A stretch of 64,000 bases of DNA from Watersipora subatra. Its lineage: Eukaryota; Bryozoa; Gymnolaemata; Cheilostomatida; Watersiporidae. Where the stretch lies: NCBI RefSeq assembly GCF_963576615.1, contig NC_088709.1, forward strand, positions 17,559,264 to 17,623,263, in the 5' to 3' direction. Shown piece by piece: positions 58,746-64,000 of the stretch. Position numbers and translations under genes: made by a program. The notes under the pieces were generated by a model. It did no database searches. It worked only from the letters and a program-made list of their open reading frames with translations, and was not told where the DNA came from. Each line of letters opens with the position of its first letter. Position 1 is the first letter of the stretch.

Positions 58746-59335
58746 AACAAAATTCTAATACTGAACACGTATTTCAACTGATTTTTGAAAATATTATGTC
58801 GGACAATGTTTTAGTGTGACGAACAGCTACTAAAATACGCTGTGGTGATACAAAAAGTTATTTGCTTCTTTCCATGGCGTAGTGAGTGGATTTTGTGAAT
58901 TAATTTGCAAAAGTAGCCATACTCATTTGTGTTCCTAAAAACAGCACAAGTGATGATGACTAAACTCAATTGCACTCAATTCCTGTCGGCCCAGCGCCTC
59001 GACTAGCTGCAGTGCTACTGCGCATGTGGGCCTCATCATACCTTAACAAGTAGGAACTAAGCTTTCATTTATTTTATTTAACTGTATCAATATTATAACT
59101 ATATCTTCATTTTGTTTAATGTTACATGTATATCCCTACTAATTAGTGAAATAAAATACACACACACTTTGTGTATAATAATATAGTCATGTTCAATCAT
59201 TTAGAATTTATTTGCAGTCCCTTTGAATTACTTGTTAGTAAAGTGGTAAAAAAGTATTTTAAGGGCAAAGTTAGAAAACTTTCCTAACCTTTTTAAAGCT
59301 GGTAGAGGTCTATGCACTATTAACATATTCGAGCA

Positions 59336-59378
59336 TTGATCATTGATTATATATCAATGATATATAATCAATGATCAA
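59336..59378. repeat. Perfect palindrome, 18-bp arms
   Basis: ttgatcattgattatata is followed, after a 7-base spacer, by its exact inverse complement. It is AT-rich and could form a cruciform. It lies about 150 bp beyond the 3' end of myosin light chain exon 59531. Confidence 0.9.
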
Positions 59379-59530
59379 AATATAGTCCTAACTCTTATGT
59401 CAGAATAGATACTGTTTTCTAGTAATTCACCCATGGAAAATGTAAACAAAATAATGTTAAAACTATATTGAAAGTTATTAAATGATTCATGTGAACATGT
59501 CATATTATATAAGGCAGAAATAAATGGTAC

Positions 59531-62500
59531 CTTCATAGTTGATATTTCCTTGTGCATCTTCATGACCTTGAAACATTAGCTCTACTTCTTCTTCTGTCAT
59601 TTTTTCTCCTGAAATAATTCATACTTAGAGACCCACAAGACCAGCAGTGTGATCATGTCATGAATCTATGATAGTAATCGTTATACTTAGACACTCATAA
59701 GATCAGCAATGCAATCATGTCATGCATTTATGATAGTAATCGCTACACTTCTATTAAATTTCTCAATCATATTGGTGCTGGTCTTGCAGCCACCTTTGAG
59801 AAAGTATCAGACAGCTGTTGGTGCCGCTGTCGCAGCCACCATCTTGAGAAATGCTAAACAGTCTGCTGGTACCTCCATCTAAGTGAGGATTTCACGTTTA
59901 ATTTTTTCTCCTGAAATAACTCGTAAGTAGAGATACTCACAAGACTAGCAGTGCAATCATGCGTGTCACAGATCTATGATAGAAATTGTTACAATTCCAC
60001 TAAATATCTCAAGCATATTGGTGTCGCTGCTGCAGTCACCATTTTGAGAAACCCTAAACAAGCTGTTGGTACCACCAACTTAGCAACGGTGCAAACAATT
60101 TACTATGACAATATTAATTTTATATATAGGCCTATTTATAATATTTACAATATTAATTTTATATATATCGAGTTCATACAGACGGATTAGAAAATGATTA
60201 TAAAAACATTATCAATGTGATTATATAACAAACAACCTCAAATAATATACGCTCTTTGTTATCAAATAAAGGAGAATATTGAAAGACACCAAAAGGACCA
60301 GCTGAACATCAGATATTACCTATTGTTAGTGTAAGGAGTTGTGATCTCAGTCCTTGGAATAAGACATTTATTGAACAGTAATGTTACAGACTTACTATAA
60401 AGCTAACCTAGAAATAGTTTTACACACGCAACCCCTGCTATATAGCTATCACTACAGCTTTCAATGTAGTTCTCCAAAAACTAGTAAAAATATGGTCAAC
60501 ATGAGAAAAAACATAGATAATAAAATGGTTTATCCAAGTTCCCGCAACCCGATTGACGCAATACCCGCAATACCCGCAATATGCCATACCAATTAGACTG
60601 AATGATTTACCATACATTTACACTATGATCAATTAGGTAGTTACTGTCACACGCGTGGCTGAGTTGATGCTTGGGACCTCTAGTTTCAGGTCTGGCCCTA
60701 GTAGGTAGTTACCCTTGCTCTGTGCACAACTCATAACATAGCACAACATATACCTACCAGACCACCAATCTGCTTAAAAATTACATTCCTACTTTCTTAG
60801 GAAAACACTAACACCGCATATCACACACCAACACCTTGCCAATCCACATTATAGAACAGCGTTATGTACATGTAAAAGGGGTTTTCTTCCAGTACACATA
60901 ATTTTACTTTGCTATTCTTTATTTTTGTTTCATGGTCTAATTTACTTTGAACGACCTTGACTGGTGGAATTAAAGTTTACATCCATCTATTGACCCTGAC
61001 AGCAACGATTGTAAAACACAGAAACTATTGCTAACAATATGCTACCAATATGATAAATGTGCGCTTTGATGGTATGCAACTGCTTTTACATAGAAAGGTT
61101 TAATTTATTGAACACATTTGTTATTGCCAAACTGTAGGTCGAGGAGGGGCTCATATTTGAATTGCTCAGAAGTAAAGAAGAGAATAGTTGCTGACATATG
61201 TTACATTTGTGAAAACATCTATTATTACACAAATATTTTACTGCGTGAGCTGACAGAAAAGAACTTTTGGTCTCAATTGTTGGTTAAACAATTGTGATGC
61301 ACTGCTTAGTTCAGTTCTAGCCTTCTGATATAATATAGTGTGCCAGCTGACCTCTTGGCAGCGAATATATTACTAAGGTCAATCACACAGTTGTGCACTA
61401 CCAGTGGCAGCATTCCATTTTAACCGATTACTAAAACATTGACTATACCCGGCCAGAAAACACGCACTTTTATCTTGTATACTCAAGTTATGCGATAAAT
61501 TAAAAATGTTTTGTTGATATTACTCACTTCAATAGATAAGTACCCCCATCATCATAATTAAACTAGAGCAGAGCAAACATGATAGAGTACTTCATTGTTT
61601 GTCAAGTTTCTTAACAATGTAAGCGCAATGACCCACTTAGCTAGGTAATAGACTATCTCTAGCTGTAAGAACAGTCAAGTGTGTTTATGGCACCGACAAG
61701 ATGTAAGCAGATAACCCGTCGCCGCGTGTCAAATACCGGTTGTTAACGCTTTAGCTTATTCTTGTGACTGCACATAGCGCAAATAGTTTCATGCACTGGA
61801 AAGAATTATTGTGCATGAATTTACAACAACAGATGGTTCATTCCAGGGCTTTACAGTTGGAAGTACTTGTAAAGGGGTGTAAATTCTTACACCCCAAACA
61901 ACAGTCAAGCTGTTGTTTGGGGTGTAAGAATCAATTGTGAAAACGAAAAAACTGTATTTGTTGTCGCACCACTTGGCTAGGTAAATCTGAATATACATCT
62001 TTTCTATATATCAAAAATAAATTCTGCAATGCCATCAATTCTGAAAATGATCGGTGTATTTCAATCATAAGAAACCAGGTTTTAATAAGATAATAGCAGA
62101 CAAGAGGCAAAAAAGTCAAAGATCATAAAGTGAGTTGTTTTTACATGTTGCTGTGTGAAAACATTAGACTCTCCTTAGAATGACCTTCCAATAACATATT
62201 GTTTTCAGCTATCCAGAATAGGTCTGTTGTTTATTATGTTTTGAGCCTTTTTTGTTTCACTCATAACAAGGGGGGGGTGTAAGATTGCCCTCATCATTTG
62301 AAGGAAGCACGGCAATGAAAACGACTAGTTTAATCATTTTGAAGAAAGCAAAAAGATGTTCTGACTATTGAAAATTCTACATAGATAAGCTGTAGGCAGC
62401 CACCGTTTTTTTAAAAATAAATGATACAAAGTTGTCAGTTGAAATTGGACCTACTTATAGCCAAGAATTTTCCGATGTAACTTGCCAAATCTCATTGGTA

Positions 62501-63501
62501 GCTAAATGCAGGTCAACTGACATCCAAGTTAGAAATGAGCCAATCTGAAGCTTGCAGGTTTCTTTGAACTATAATATCTCCTGACCTTCACGCCCTCTGT
62601 CTGGTCCAGACTGTCAAGGGCCTGTCAACTTGTTTGTTAATTTTAGTAGTGTGAACTTATATGTAAAGGTTTTCGTTACTTTCAGGCTCTAGAAAAGGAC
62701 ACTCTCAGCATACGAGAAAATTATCGAACGAATTCGCAAGATGATGTAGCAAAGAAGCGAGCAGTGAACACTAGCGTATTTGCCTCTGGAAGGAGCAGTT
62801 GATACTTTGAATTGCAGCTTCGATGTATATGTAATTGACTAGCTAACCGTTGGAGAATGTACTCTAAAATAAACCCAAAATGTACCAAAAGAAAGTCATG
62901 TGACTTACAATAATAAAACTCGGCTACTTTAAAGTAATATAATGCCATTCTTAATAAATAGTTAAATGACAAATAAAATTATTAAAAATTAATGCTAAAA
63001 AATATACAATTTATATTACAAGTTCCACTATAATAAAAAAATTTTAAATTTCATTTGATTATGACATTTATATACGCCTCCAGCGTGATGCACAGAATGG
63101 TTGTTGTGAAGCTATTGCCGGTACTAGTATTTTGCAACACTTTTTTGTCATCATCACACTTCTACTCAAATCACAAGTTACCTCGCAAGTTATGATACCA
63201 GATGGGTTTAATGATGGCGCGTATATAATCCATGAATTGCAGTTAAACTAAGAGAAAAGGCAACGCATAGTAATACTAAAAAATAATAAAGTTATGAAAT
63301 CATAGAGTTAAGTTAGAAATCATAGAGTTACCCTACCGAGGTTAGTCATAAGATGCCGAAGTTCTGCTGTAGAGATCAGGCCATTCTGCTCTTTGTCAAA
63401 CACTTTAAACCCTTCTATGAAGTCTTCTGCTTGGGTTCTGTCTCGGTTCTTCGCAGCATCCTTCAGCATGGGCAAGAACTCGTTAAACGTCAGCCTTTTC
63501 T
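59531..63501 (-). CDS. Myosin essential (alkali) light chain, two internal exons; partial
   Basis: Exons 63501-63337 and 59608-59531 join in phase to give [20 protein letters not shown]...[20 protein letters not shown]...[20 protein letters not shown]...GNINYE. This matches the central and C-terminal EF-hands of MYL6/Mlc-type light chains, which bind the myosin lever arm. The third EF-hand loop ([12 protein letters not shown]) keeps Asp1, Asn5, Gly6 and Glu12. The donor of the first exon is g|gtaggg at 63336; using the nearby gg|gtaact instead would break the frame. The N-terminal exons must lie beyond 64000. The last short exon (after NYE, phase 1) was not found on the minus strand between 56235 and 59530. 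The intron holds one candidate SNUPN exon. Calmodulin-like relatives are possible but fit less well. Confidence 0.85.
61884..61930. repeat. Perfect 21-bp hairpin, 5-base loop
   Basis: ttcttacaccccaaacaaca + g pairs without mismatch to the sequence at 61910-61930, with loop tcaag. Pairing does not extend far beyond, so the stem is shorter than a typical pre-miRNA. It lies in the myosin light chain intron. Confidence 0.9.
62691..62810 (+). CDS. Candidate distal terminal exon (SNUPN or unknown gene)
   Basis: A strong acceptor (cgttactttcag) is followed by two usable frames. One, in the phase of the SNUPN donor at 54875, is short and basic ([19 protein letters not shown], stop). The other ([20 protein letters not shown]..., stop at about 62802) has acidic and basic runs. 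AATAAA motifs follow at about 62950-62975. I cannot tell whether it belongs to SNUPN, 6.5 kb away, or to another transcript. Confidence 0.3.
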
Positions 63502-64000
63502 CTACCAAGCATAACAGAAAGCTGTCAATGTACATTTATATGAGAAAGCTCTTGTTTCTATCTAGCCTGTCTTGACAAGCTGTTGTTTTTGCGTAGTTGT
63601 CCACCGTCGAGCGGCGAGCAACAACAGCTTGTCACAAGACGTACTGCACCTGATGCATCAGCTGCACTTATAAGGAGTTTTTCTCTTCCGTCTATGCGGC
63701 TGGGCTGCGATGTTATTCCGGTCGCTCCATTTGTAATCATAATGGATTTCACGCAAAAATTTATGTAGAAAAATTAAGATAAGAACGTTTAACTGGCGAT
63801 CCCTCTCTGCAGTAAACTTTATAAGAATTTGAGAACTTAGGCAACAACAGCGACTAAACATGTTATTTGTGCGCTCAGTCAGTTTTATTTCTATTTTTGT
63901 ATGTCAGTTTTATTTGCTCTTATGGATTTTATTTTGAGTTTATTTTATTCTTAAGTTCTACTAAAGTTTATCACAAAAACTGGTCTTTGGTTAAACGTTG

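Larger units (their letters stand above)
56235..59530. other. Region between SNUPN exon at 56110 and the myosin light chain exon at 59531
   Basis: It should hold SNUPN 3' UTR sequence (an attaaa at about 56316) and the missing last exon of the myosin light chain. It also holds a candidate alternative SNUPN terminal exon at 58270, a SINE at 58571 and a palindrome at 59336. No other gene is supported. Confidence 0.5.

Noticed and set aside
58695-58760. Possible last exon of the myosin light chain on the minus strand
   Set aside because: Acceptor and phase fit, but the peptide lacks the FVK/LVR.. ending of the family and overlaps a SINE.
60640-60760. Weak tRNA-like sequence with ggctgagttgatgcttggg
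   Set aside because: A-box-like part is passable but no acceptable B box or cloverleaf.

Overview
This is a piece of an intron-rich, AT-rich animal nuclear genome. All recognisable coding sequence is eukaryotic and spliced (GT-AG introns of about 0.1 to 9 kb). There are no bacterial operons, ribosome binding sites, CRISPR arrays or viral genes. The proteins are clear homologues of vertebrate genes but diverged from them. The tRNA-derived SINE-like repeats, one with a 'gcatccagct'-type tail, and the many TA-flanked MITEs suggest an invertebrate, probably a lophotrochozoan (mollusc-like or bryozoan-like). That placement is an inference; the sequence does not fix the species.

Layout. (1) 465-3179 (+): the last three coding exons of the RNA helicase DDX1. 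It converges on an apparently intronless PTPMT1-type mitochondrial phosphatase at 3301-3918 (-), with only 121 bp between the two stop codons. (2) 7081-25915 (+): a complete eight-exon STYXL1/MK-STYX-type pseudophosphatase of 341 residues, with a rhodanese-like domain followed by a dual-specificity-phosphatase fold. Its introns hold a MITE, a complex inverted-repeat element with another MITE inside it, a GC-AG intron, a 38-bp minisatellite of about 45 copies and a perfect 30-bp array. (3) 26834-36594 (-): a complete nine-exon Nemo-like kinase (NLK) of 482 residues. (4) 39781-39960 (-): a 59-residue single-exon microprotein, the SMIM30 homologue. (5) 42816-56234 (+): snurportin-1 (SNUPN), nine recovered exons with one internal segment not found. 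Its introns hold long TA-rich microsatellites, several minisatellites and a 740-bp MITE. (6) 59531-63501 (-): two internal exons of a myosin essential light chain, whose 5' end lies beyond the window and whose last exon I could not find.

The genes are a neighbourhood rather than a pathway: RNA processing and import (DDX1, SNUPN), phosphatase-fold proteins (PTPMT1, STYXL1), a MAPK-like kinase (NLK), a small membrane protein (SMIM30) and a myosin subunit. Three adjacent pairs are convergent: DDX1/PTPMT1, STYXL1/NLK and SNUPN/myosin light chain. I found no convincing new multi-gene system. The points most worth a second look are the Cys-to-Asp active site of the STYXL1 homologue, its GC-AG intron, the SMIM30 microprotein, the three possible terminal exons of snurportin, and the interleaved inverted-repeat element at 11.3-14.6 kb.

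Exon boundaries were placed by hand from splice signals, reading phase and remembered family sequences. Every assembled reading frame was checked to stay in phase across its junctions.
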